NCBI GenBank assembly: GCA_020536535.1
Contig: JAHLWZ010000222.1
Location: forward strand, 186,001-250,000
Direction of reading: 5' to 3'
DNA length: 64,000 nucleotides
From: Pelomyxa schiedti
Lineage: Eukaryota; Evosea; Pelobiontida; Pelomyxidae
Under the pieces are notes generated by a model, which did no database searches, was not told the DNA's origin, and saw nothing but the letters and a program-made list of their open reading frames with translations. Positions 49,421 through 61,996 of the stretch are shown piece after piece. Each line of letters starts with the position of its first letter. Positions within the stretch are counted from its first letter, which is position 1. The position numbers and the translations under genes were made by a program.

Positions 49421-52400
49421 ATGACCTCATCCTCCCTCACTAGTACAGTGTGGTCGTCCCCTGGTGCTACTCGACGTACCCCATCCCCAGGTGGGGGTGG
49501 GTCTGCCTCAGTCTCGTCACCCCCTCTGCCCTCAGGCCACACATCAACATCAACAACTGCAACATCAACATCAACAACGGTCACTTCAATAGGCACGAAC
49601 CACCCCAAACAACTCAACAACCACAATATCGGCAACTGGAATGTTGTTGGTTCCGAAAATGTACAATCACAAACTACAGCACAAATGTCAGTCCCTATTA
49701 TGGGACCCTATGTGATTCCCCAGATGTCACTCATGGAACAACTGCCCCCAATTCAGCAGCAAGGTCCCATAATGAGCCACTACCTCCTCCAGCAACAACA
49801 AAGACAGCAGCAGCAACAACAATCCCAGGTTATGATGAACCCACAACAATACCAGCAGCACAGTGAGCAGCAGAAGCAAATCATGGGAGAAAACACCAAC
49901 AACACTGTGACATCACCACGAGGCGTGGATGGTTCTCAAACAATCACATCTCCACGTGCTTTCAATGCCCATGCTCCGGCATACATTCCCGTAAGTGTGG
50001 CAAAATCTCAGGCATCAAAAGTTGCATCTGCCGGCGGATTAGTAGATTCACCTAGTATGGGTTCGGGTCCTGCCAATTCTGGAGGAACGAATTCCTCACA
50101 TGGCATATTACACCTCAACATGACCACTCCACTGACACTGAGCGGTCTGGGTACCCAAAAGAACATGAGTATTGTTCTTTCCCCTTTAAACGCCAGCGTC
50201 ACATCACCGAGGAATGCATCTACTACTTCACCACGAAACTTGCCAACAACATCCCCCAGGACCAATTCAATGGTATCCCCGAGGGTTCCGACACTGTCCT
50301 CACCAAGGACACTTAATCCCTCATCTCCAAGCTACACTCCTCCTGGTTCCCCGGGATCTTCTTACCTTCAATCTGTACCATACACACCTTACACAGTGCC
50401 TAAGAATGAGTGCCCAATGCGTATTGAGAGTGAATACCAACCTCCAATCGAGGGGTATTACGAGGACAATTTCCTTAGTGACAGCGATTACCAAGAGACA
50501 CCGAGATCAAGGAGAGCAAATTTAAGTCCAAATTTAGACAGTGACGTGTCATCACCAAGAGAATATATCCCTGAAGTTAGTATAGATGAAGATGATGCTG
50601 CCATCTCAGATGACCGCTCCGCTGATTTGAATGGCTATGGCTTCTCCAATCCAGGGGCATGGCAGGATACTAACCATTTTCGACCTGAGCACCATTTGGA
50701 AGCCCGTAGAACTGAAACCTGTTACCAAGAATCCGTTCAGCTTCTTGAAAACGGTTTAGATGCATTAAATCTTCTTGATGAACAAGAGTATGCGGACCTT
50801 ACCCTGCTTTTTTTTAATCCAAATTCAGAAGCACTGATGGAACACTCAATGACCACAACTCAATCGATATGGGCTTGTGGGGCAGCACTACCAAGCCCTT
50901 GGACCCGCACCAAGTAGCTTTTACCGAAGAGAATTCATTTTATAGTCTCCCACTTTTACCTAAGAGTCCCTCTGCCCCATTCATACAAACGTCACCGGCC
51001 ACACTATCCAAGTCCACACTTCGAAAGCAGTCCTCATTTCCCCTTCCCACATATCGACACAGTAATGCGCCAGGATCCCCGACCTCGAATAGTCCTGCAA
51101 TTGGTCAGAATTCACCTACCATGGCTGGAAGTATCCCGTCTACTGGTTCCCCGCCTCTCCAATTACCTCTTCCTCTCACTTCTCAGTTGTCACAAGAGCA
51201 AGATGTACGTGCCACCAGAGTTTCCCGCAGTCTTCCATCCACTTCAACTTTTATCCAACAGTTCCTACTGAAAGAGGCCCAAACAATTGTTACGGACGAA
51301 ATGAAAGCACAATATGAGCCCGATCAAGGCCAAGCTGCAATTGTGGGAACAGAAATGGAAAATAACGACCAAGAAAACAACTCCTTTTCCTACTTCAGTG
51401 GATTTCAACCTCCTACCACACGGACACCACCATTGATGCCGCATCCCTACCCAGCAATTGCGCGAGCACACTCTGCAGATAACCTTTTGTCCCCACCATC
51501 GCCTCCGGTTGTACCAAACTGTTTTACACCACCACTTGCACAAACCCCGACATCTTATAGTTTGCCACGGTTACAGTTCGTTCCCCAAGGAAACTCAAAT
51601 GTTGGAAAATCATCTCCGCCTCCCTCCCTATCTCCAAGATCCCAAGAACAACAAACATACAAACCCCCACAGATGTCTCCTCGTTCCCAAGATCCTTCAA
51701 CCAAGTTTGCTCAGAGTTCCCCACGTGGTGAACAAGCAGTACCCTACAAACTACCGTTATCGTCTCCACGATCAGTAGACCCACTCACTGGTTACAAACT
51801 TCAAATCTCACCAAGGTATGCTGAGCACAACAAGTTATCTCCCCGTTCAATGGATCCATCGTCCTATAGAGCACCTCTTTGTAGTCCAGAACAGGTTCCG
51901 CAAACTCTTCCTAAAAATCAGTTGTCTCCTGAGCAAATCTCTTGGCAACAAAGATCACCTAGAGGCACAAATGAAATCTACAAGCCCCCGCCAGTGTCTC
52001 CTCGGTCTGTGGTAGAGCCACAAATGTACAAATCTCCGGATGCACTTCACGCAGTTGAGATGCCTCAACATTTGCATGACCAACCATCCATTTTGGGGCA
52101 ACACTCTCCCCGTGGAGAACAGCAACAACCGCAGATTTCACCAAGACAACCACATATCAACTCCCCTACTGTACAATCGCCGCCACTTGGCCCAGCTTCT
52201 TCTCCACCTCCCACTCAAAGAAATCGCTATTACACACTAGACTTGTCTCATCAACCTTATGATCTCCCCCTTTTACCTCCTCCAAATGGATCGTTGCCTC
52301 TTTCTCAAGATCAAAAGCAGTTTACACCAGGAATCAACCCTGGGATTACCTCCCCAAGGGGGTGCTTCATTCCGCAAGTAACGAGTATGGTGTAGTCCAC

Positions 52401-54847
52401 TTGAAATATGAATTTAACACTTTCCAGATGCACCAGCAAGCATATACAATGAAGAATCATCCATGAACCAAAATAAACGAGGTGAATTGGTGGAAAGTCC
52501 TACCTCGCGATTGACATACAAAATGTTTTACCGCAAGTTTAAGCAAACAGAAAAAGATGAGGGACTGAAGGCGGCAGTTAATTTTGCTTTGAGGCATCTT
52601 ATCACTCTTCCTCACAAAGTGCACTGGCGTGTATATCTTGAAATGGCTGACATGGCTAAGCGTGAAAATGTACTGGAGGAAGCAAGAGATTACTATGAAA
52701 AAGTAACTCAGTTGCAACCATATGCTAGCCAAGGATGGCTGGAGTATGCAAAAATGGAAGAAGAGTGTGGCAAAGTGGAAGCTTGTCGAGTAAGCTCCTC
52801 CCGTTAAGATTCATTCCAGTAATCCCCATTGGCAGTGTATTCTCGCGCGGGGACTTAACCACTGCTCATATAATGAAAGCTTAATGTTAAAGGCAATAAA
52901 ACTTGAAGAAAAACTTGGAAATCTTGACGCTGCTCGTGCTCTCCTCTCTCGAGTGAAGTAGGCTTATTTTTTCTTGTTGCCCATTCTTATCAACACAGGC
53001 ACTTTCCGGTGGAAAAGACTTGGAAAACAATGCTGGAGGGTGCTCTTCTGGAAGCTAGAAATGGCAATATCGGTCTGGCTCGTCACATTTTCAAAGTTTC
53101 ATTGTCACATTTGGTACTTTCTCTTACATAGAATAGTATCTGATCAGGCATGCTCCTTGGTTTGGACCTATTTATCAAGAAGCATACCGATTCGAGGAGA
53201 AGTATGAATCCTATGACCGAGCCGTAGCAATAGTAGAGACTGGATTAAAGCAATGCACACGGTAGTTACGTAATTGCCCTTTTCTCGCTTACTTATTCAA
53301 AGATATGGGCCACTTTGGTTTTCAGCACTAAGGATTCATGAAAAAATTTCCAAAGGGAATTTGGAAAAAACTCGCCAAATTGTTGAACGAGCTGTTCAGC
53401 AAATATCCAAGGTTCGACAACCTAGTGCTTACTCTTAGATTGACGTGTCATCTTAGGAATTGGTCTGGAAGATTTACTTTGAGGCTGCCCAGATAGAAGA
53501 CAGAGCAGGCAACATTGACAAAGCTAGGGATATGTACGTCCGCGCTGTTTACACCTGTCCGGAAAATTTGTTGTGGAAAGTATGGCTTGGAGGTATGAAT
53601 GAACGCACTGACAGCTGTAATTACCCACGATACAGGGGCGAGAACTGAGCTTGGGGTGGACGGCGTTCTTGTTGCTCGGATGCTTGTGAGACGTGCGTTA
53701 CAGGAAGTACCCCTAAAAATGCGCCCAACGGTACTACTGGATAAATCGAGACTCGAAGAATATGCAGGGGATATTGAAGCAGCTAGAGGTATCCTTTTCA
53801 ATGCAAGGAAGGAATCCTCCCACGAATGGAAGGTACCCCATATGCTCAGATTTTGAGTGCTATTTGTGCAAGCTAACAGACGTGAAAGGTTTTCCTAGAG
53901 AGTGTACTTTTAGAAATACGTGCTGGAAATATACCGGGAGCTATACTTGCAGTGAAAGAGGCACTGAAAGTAGAATCACCCTTCTCCCCTTGAAAGGAAA
54001 TAAATGCCCCTCCTAGATCCACACTGCCACTGGGCGTCTGTGGGCTGTATTTATACAACTGAAGCAACCATGCGGAAGTGAAGCCCAAATGAAGGTGTTT
54101 CAGAAAGCACTTCGTGAGGTATCTTTTTTACCACTTTTTTTTTTGCTCAGGCAAATATCTCAAGGTACCCAAGTCGGGTGAAGTATGGTGTGAGGGGGCA
54201 AGAATATATCTTTCTCAAAACGACTTCAAGGAAGCTAAAAAGTAGTGATCCACTAGCTTTATACCCTTTTAAACATCCAAAAGGGCACTCAAATTTGCCA
54301 TACAATTCACGCCTCAATATGGTGACTCATTTATTGAATGTCTCCATAGAAAGATACTCTGTAAAGGTATATCATGCGATACACGTGGGATAGAACAGGT
54401 ACAGAACTCTCCGATTTCTTCCGGTCATCTTATTTCTGGAAGAGGTGCATAAACGCAGAACCCAACTATGGACCAATGTGGTTGCACTGCAAAATCCACC
54501 CTCTTGATTCCTCAAGACAGGTCCTGCGCACAGCAAAACAACTTCTTATCACAGCTCTCGCAGACAAGGGCCCTGGTCTCAGTGCTAGCAGCCCTGGTTT
54601 GCCCAGTTCACCCCTCATCAACCAGCATGAATATAGCACCAGTGCACCTTCTCAACCTTCGATTCTTACTGCAAGTCCAACTTCAAATGCCTCCGGAAAT
54701 GTAAATGGCAATGAAGCATCACCCCCAAAAGGCGATGATAACCCAGTTTGCTTATTCAATCTCAACGCAATCCACCAGTGCCACAGTGGCACAAAGGCTA
54801 CTGATCGCCGGAAACTCATTTTTGGATCAGATCAGATAAAGCCATGA
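49421..54847 (+). CDS. Large SPR-repeat disordered protein with C-terminal HAT/TPR-like repeats
   Basis: ATG 49421 (MTSSSLTSTVWSSPGATRR) opens about 980 disordered residues. They are rich in Ser, Pro, Thr and Gln, with a poly-Q tract and many Ser-Pro-Arg motifs. One intron (about 50789-50829) keeps the frame. Between 51640 and 52160 a loose repeat appears of the form YKxPxxSPRSxDP. An intron (about 52389-52427) then joins IYNEESSMNQNKRGELVESP and a long helical-repeat array. Examples are RVYLEMADMAKRENVLEEAR, WLEYAKMEEECGKVEACR, KALREVPKSGEVWCEGARIY and CINAEPNYGPMWLHCK. The W...E...A...R pattern with about 34-residue spacing is HAT/TPR, as in RNA-processing proteins (Crooked-neck, CstF77, plant HCF107). 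The HAT region has about 12 short introns; those near 54290-54420 are uncertain. The stop is at 54847. RNA processing is inferred from the repeat class only. Confidence 0.75.
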
Positions 54848-56467
54848 GAGGATCCCGGCAGTGAAAAAACAAGTATCTTCCCAATTTTTCAGCCTAGCAC
54901 CAACGCAATAGGATTAGACTGTAGAGGAAATAAAGAGATAGAACAAGCCCTGACTGTTTCATACCGCACTTCCCCAGCAAACAGCTGAATATGTGTAACG
55001 ATAATATCTGTTGGAGATGTAAATGAAACAGCTATAGGAATGTGGAGCTTCTGGGGTGGGGATAAAGAAACCACCCCAATTTGTAAAGATTGGTTTTTGT
55101 GTAACAGAAAAATTTTTGTCTGTCTCTGCGGAATCGCACCCTAATTTATTTTTAGCTCATAACTGGCTTTGCCCATAAGTACATGTGGGGAAAAAACGCT
55201 AGACTGAAAAGAGGATCCCGCGGGCTTATTTTCCGTGGTGCCGTTGTTGCAGTGCTCCATCGTTTTCTAAACAAATGTCCACTTTTCTGATATACATGAA
55301 GAACACAACTGCCAACAACAAAACAATATTTGATCAGACACTGTTGTGCCGAGATCAAGCAAGCAACGCAAACACCACATTTTTTTTCCCCCGAATGCGC
55401 AGTCATATTTGTAGGTTTGTGAAAGAAGCAGTTGTGATTTCTTACTTTCCAGTTCCTTCATTCAGTTTGTTAATGACCCACTGGTGTGGTTTTTCATTAA
55501 TCACACATCATGTCCAAAGGAAAAGGAAAATGTCAGCAAATGCCTTATCTCACGAGTGCCTGAAGAACCTTTACAATCAAATAAACATCACAAATGAAAC
55601 AAACATTGAAAATCAAGCTGGCTGTCGCCTGGCTTGCGCTTGTGTCTTCTGTTTGTGAAGGTTGGTTCTCTTCTCCCTAAAAAGAAAGAACAGCTAGTTT
55701 ACCGCGTGGGCTTGCGCACAGGAAGACGGCGAAGATCAAGAAGGCGACACGTCATTGTTGGGTGTTCTTGCTGAACACTGCGCGGCAATGGCCTTGTACG
55801 CCATCGTTATCAATGATATTATCACTCAGCACATTCGTTGTGTTGTTTATTGCGTTTAGTGCGATTTTCAGTGCTTAAATTGTGGGTCGTCGTTCTCAGA
55901 AAAGCGAACGAAGGGTTACCGCGGTACCGTCCCATCTTTCGAAGATTGAATTGAATGTCTCAGGGTATGAGAGTGTCTGATGTAGGGCACACTTTCATTG
56001 AAGCCACACAACGCAGTGCGTACGAGGACCAGTTACAAGGGGATAGGAAATTATGGCTTCGTGGCAATTTTATCGGAATTTTATTTCAAGACGATTCTAA
56101 TCAAAATTCCCTTTAATCGAATTGTTTTGTCATGTACATGGGAAAACAAACAGAAGCCCAATAAAAAGAAAGGTTGACAAAGGAACAGTGATTTATTATT
56201 TTTTCTCTGCCAACAACCAAAGACGGCCAAAGCCTCAAAGGGCAACGGGAAGGAGTGTGTCTTGGCAGGTAATAGGGTTTCCTTTTCCCCCTGGCTCTAT
56301 ATGTTCAAGTTGGCCAAACCAGTGGCACAACCCGAAACCAGAGGAAGGGGGATAGAGCCCTGTGCTTACCACATTCAACAAGACTCCTAGCACTTCCCGT
56401 ATAGCTGCCCAAGGAAGCTCTGTGGTCCGTATCTTTCCGGTTGTTGTCTGAAGGGTTTAGTGTGTGT
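54848..56467. other. 1.6-kb stretch without a convincing gene
   Basis: Between the stop of the HAT-repeat gene and the stop of actin I find only short, frame-broken ORFs with no recognisable motif. A 6-bp perfect hairpin (gtgttc...gaacac, 55762-55778) and an imperfect palindrome around gttaccgcggtacc (near 55914-55927) stand out. In a window with gaps usually under 300 bp this is long. It could hold 3'UTRs, an unrecognised RNA gene or a decayed gene. Confidence 0.4.
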
Positions 56468-58138
<1,671 letters not shown>

Positions 58139-59392
58139 ATGTTCCATCGTAGATCCGGGTCATCCAAGAGCGGCGACAACAGCAATGGGGGGGGACACAA
58201 CAACGGCCACAGCCCCACGCCGAACTCGCGGGCGCACGGGGCGAGCTCGCCCCCGCCGCAGTCGGCCTCCGCCGCCACCGTGTTGATGTCGCCACCTCGA
58301 TCCCCCGGAGACAACTTGCGGGGCGCGGCTACGACGTTCTTTCTCGTGCGGCACGGGGACAAATTAGGGGACGACCTTACTGGTATGTGCTCGGGTTTCC
58401 TTCTTTTTTGTGTTTTGTGTTTTGTGTTTTGGGGTTTTTTGATTTGTGTTTTGTATTTTGTATTGCAACCTGTTAGTGGGAGTAACAGGGTTAAGTGGCG
58501 GGTGTAATCATTCCAGGCAGATATCGGAGTCAGGGAGGCAGATGCCCTGGCTGAGAGAATGTCGGGTGCTCAGCTGACGCATGTATATACCAGTCCAGCT
58601 AGAAGAGCACAGAAGACAGCTAAGCCGACATGTGACGCCACTGGAATTGAGCCGGTTGTGCTGCCTTGGTTGATGGAGGCCAGCCAACTCAGAGTTGACC
58701 AAGGCGGCCGGAATTACTGCATTTGGGACACATTTGGCGAGTATGCACTTCCATCTTTTATTAAGAGACTTTGCGTCAACTTGATATATGTGGCACCACT
58801 AAACTGTCTGTAGAACGATTCGCGGGGAGTCGAAGTTACCCTCCACAAGGGATTGGTAGCCATCTCCCGTCATTACATTTATTGCGTTTTAAAAGCTGAT
58901 TTTTTTAATAGGGCCACCAGAGAACCGTTTAATACCCCTGAGATAGTGGAGGCCTGGAACAATTTCTGTGACGATGTCGATTCCATGCTGCTTCAGCACG
59001 GCTACAAACGGGAAGGATATGTGTATAGACTTGTACCTCCCGCACCCGAGGTGGCTGAGGTCTTACAAAAACACACTGGAACTTGTGGGGTAGGACATGG
59101 CGGTCGCATTGCCTTGTTTTGTCATAATGGCACTTTACTCTTTCTTCTTGCACACATGCTGGCAATACCCCTGCCTCTCGTTTTTTGCGGTTTCTTCTGC
59201 TGCCCTAGTAGTGTCACAACAGTTGCGCCCTTTTCCCCCCTTCTGTTACTTTTCATTAATGTGTTTTCTCTTCATTAGATATGCATGGAACAGCACTCCG
59301 ATGAAATAGCCGTTCCTCGTTGCCTTGGTGTGGCAGATGTATCACATCTGTTCAAAAAGGTTCCCCTTGTGATTGAAATTAAGTCGGCCTAA
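58139..59392 (+). CDS. Histidine phosphatase superfamily protein (phosphoglycerate mutase-like)
   Basis: ATG 58139 begins MFHRRSGSSKSGDNSNGGGH, a disordered Gly/Asn/Ser/Pro leader of about 60 residues. The catalytic domain starts TTFFLVRHGDKLGDDLT; RHG holds the phospho-accepting His. An intron with acceptor at about 58521 gives DIGVREADALAERMSGAQLT, then HVYTSPARRAQKTAKPTCDA (the second conserved Arg). Later exons give PEIVEAWNNFCDDVDSMLLQ and then GRIALFCHNGTLLFLLAHML, with the second catalytic His in CHNGT. The last exon ends VPLVIEIKSA at 59392. The order RHG...SPxxRxxxTA...E...xHxG fits the broad family of PGM-like phosphatases (UBASH3/TFIIIC-tau55-like, not glycolytic dPGM). Substrate unknown. 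Confidence 0.8.
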
Positions 59393-59782
59393 CACATAAA
59401 CATAGGGACTGGAACCAGTTCCAAGGGGAATGGGAGACTACTTCCCCCAATGGCGCTGGTAGGCCAATATACAAAACAAAAGGAAGTGGGTTTGTTTGTC
59501 AATAAGCATGGTGTTAGTTGTTTTGGGAGTTTTAGGCAGTAAATACCATTCCACCACCGAGGCCCCTTTTCTTTCCCCTTGGCTTTTTGTTGTCATTTTA
59601 CTGCACTTCTACTAAAGAGGCTTTGGTGGGTGTAAACCACGCGAAAGTATCAATCCTAAGTGTAACGAAGCCACGCACAATAAGGGAAACGCCACTATTA
59701 CACATTACAAGAAGCAAACTTTTCTTTCTCACTTCTTATTAGTGACATAGGTTTTTATACAGAGAGATACAGCACGTTGTTG
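59393..59782. other. Convergent intergenic region
   Basis: This 390-bp interval lies between two 3' ends (phosphatase + and Rap-like GTPase -). It should hold both 3'UTRs. I see no ORF with coding character and no strong structure. Confidence 0.5.
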
Positions 59783-60719
59783 TCACAGTATGTTGCAAAA
59801 CTTTTTCTTCTTGGGGGTTGAGTGTGCAAGAATGTCCCTCACAATTTGTGTGAATGCCTCCACAACGTTGTGCTTTGTACGGGCACTAGTTTCACTGAAA
59901 AAAACCTTTGTTAATCTGGGGTGTTTTGAGAAGATAAAAGCATACAAAAATCTTGCTGAATTAGCTTTGGCTAGGGCGTCTCCATCCTGAAAACAACGGT
60001 TATTACTTCACTGTGTTCTTTTGCTACAAGTGATGGGAATTCGTACTGCCGTAGGAATAACTCGGTCTTCCATATCGCATTTGTTACCAATTATCATCAA
60101 GTGGCGGTCTTCATCCTTGGGCTTCTGAGTCTTGATTTGATTAATTATATCTGTCAGAGCAAGGAATGAAGGCTTCAGGTTTATAGCATATACAAGTACA
60201 AATCTGTTTGTTGTACGTGAGAAGTTGAACTCTTTGTAGGTCATATAAAGGGGGGTTGGGATTTTTTTTTACCCTTGACCAGTCCGAATATACAACTCCC
60301 GCATTGCTAGACATCACATGTTAATGATACTTTTCAAATATTCGGAGGCATACTAACAAATTGCTCTGTTCCAGCAGTATCCAATATTTCCAGAAGATGA
60401 TTTGTTCCATCAACTGCAAGTGTTCTTTGGAAAGAGTTTTCAATAGACTATTAGAGTTGGTTTAGTCCAAGGTTTTGAATAGTATAATGAAAGTCTTTAA
60501 GTGTATGATACCGGCGTATAATCTGTTTCAAAGCGGTCTTGCACGAATCTTATTGTTATACAACCTAAATGGGGGGAAAAAAGACATTAAAACCATGGTT
60601 ACAACTCAGCTGCTCAAACAACATTCCACGAAGGAAAAAAAAAAAATAAAAAAAAGGTACTCACTTTTGCCAACACCACAACCGCCCAACATTACAAGTT
60701 TGATGGCCTTCGACGCCAT
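59783..60719 (-). CDS. Ras-superfamily small GTPase, Rap-like, with CAAX box
   Basis: ATG 60719 begins MASKAIKLVMLGGCGVGKS (G1). The join gives CITIRFVQDRFETDYTP, then SIENSFQRTLAVDG (switch I). The G3 motif is ILDTAGTEQF, with Thr at the Ras Gln61 position as in Rap. The next exons give MRELYIRTGQG, FVLVYAINLKPSFLALTDI, G4 IIGNKCDMEDRV and G5 ETSARTKHNVVEAFTQIV. A polybasic stretch and CAAX box (PKKKKFCNIL) end the protein at 59783. The final Leu predicts geranylgeranylation and membrane attachment. The residue at the Ras Gly12 position is Cys and at Thr35 is Ser. It is a molecular switch, probably in adhesion or cytoskeleton signalling if Rap-like. At least seven short introns; switch and hypervariable-region joins were chosen by frame. 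Confidence 0.85.
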
Positions 60720-60873
60720 TTCGTGTCGCGACACGTTGAAATAAAATGGAAACGAATAAAGAAAAGTTTTCGGTGTGATCTTCGCTTTCTTGTGTTCGGC
60801 GATTTGAAGAAACCCCTTCTTTTTTCGATTCTAACGAACAAGAACGCGTTATTGGTGTTGGTTGAGGGAACAA
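60720..60873. promoter_or_regulatory. Bidirectional promoter interval, Rap-like GTPase and helical protein
   Basis: Two start codons face outward across 154 bp. The interval must carry both transcription starts. No motif identified. Confidence 0.3.
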
Positions 60874-61944
60874 ATGGAGTTCGATGTTGCTGCAATGAAG
60901 TCTTCCCCCCGGAAGTACTTGTCAAGTTGGACCGAGACCCAATTGCGGGATTTGGTGGCCCATTTGCAAAAAACTGAGCAGGAGTCTGCACAACAATTTC
61001 TTCCAGTTGTCCTTGAAATGCTCTCTGCTTTTGAGGTGCGGTGGCACTTTTGGAAATATATGGCACTTAATTAGTTATTTTTTTTTTAGAATAGAAGACA
61101 GTCTGTTCACCGTGAGGCTTTGGAGAGATTGCACTCTGAGCCTGTAGCTTATTGCAGGACCCTCAATGCTGATCAATTGATTCAGTTGTGGTCACTTGTT
61201 CAGTGGAAAAATGGGGCCAGATTGGCTGATATCTTCATGTTGGATGCTCTGTGGGACGCAGTTGTTGCCAAAGTATTCTTACTTTGGTGATGTATTGTCA
61301 ATACCCTTTTATTAGGTGGCAGCGGATCCTGCATCTGTGATTGAAAAGTTTGAGCTGCCTGATTTGATTTACTTCTATAGAACCATGAAGCAGAGGATGT
61401 CTACTCCACAACGAGTTCCCGTAACAGTTCACCCAGCCATAATAGCTTATGTATTTCTCTGCAGGTTTACTCAACTTTAACTCCATTTCTAGCTGGAAAA
61501 GCAGTGCTTTGAGAAGGTTTCAATTAAATTGTTGCTATCCCTGTCATATCCCTTTTAGAGTGCAGGGGACACAGTGAAATGGATGCACCGCTTAAAGGAA
61601 CCTGAACCTTGGCGCCCATTAAGTGAAGAAATATCTCAGGTGAGATAACTTCTTACTTCTATTCTAATCCCATGATAGTGGCTTGATTACTGTTATACAA
61701 CGTCTGCTTTTTTAACTGAAATAAATGGATCTCATCCTGTTTTTGGAAGCTGGAGTGCTGATCTCGAAGCAATGAAATTTAATGCCTTTGGTGTATTCAC
61801 CAATCATCAACTCCGGTACTTGCTTTTTTCAGGCTTGTGAAACCTATTTTGTGTCCAGGAGAAATGGAGCCCCACCATTCCGACTCCACCGAGTCATGCC
61901 CCATTGTAGCTACGGCTCCGGGGTTCGACCTCATACTCAACTAG
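60874..61944 (+). CDS. Hypothetical all-helical protein
   Basis: ATG 60874 (MEFDVAAMKSSPRKYLSSWT) is followed by clean helical exons: QLRDLVAHLQKTEQESAQQF, REALERLHSEPVAYCRTL, NADQLIQLWSLVQWKNGARL and SVIEKFELPDLIYFYRTMKQ. Further exons give TVKWMHRLKEPEPWRPLSEE, WLDYCYTTSAFLTEINGSHP and EMEPHHSDSTESCPIVATAP, ending FDLILN at 61944. Six to seven introns of 40-50 nt, all GT-AG, keep the frame. I do not recognise the family; the residue pattern suggests a helical-bundle adaptor. The last acceptor (after tgtgtccag) was chosen because the upstream one gives an immediate stop. Confidence 0.6.
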
Positions 61945-61996
61945 TGCAGTCTTCTTCCCCCATAAGGTTTTATATGTCAACTTCTCACTCAACTGA

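Noticed and set aside
55275-55658. 127-residue plus-strand ORF in the gene-free stretch
   Set aside because: Amino-acid composition is erratic, no motif, and no flanking exon. Not better than chance for AT-rich DNA.
61880-61945. ggggttcgacctc resembling a tRNA T-loop
   Set aside because: No matching acceptor stem or anticodon arm could be folded around it, and the bases are coding in the helical protein gene.
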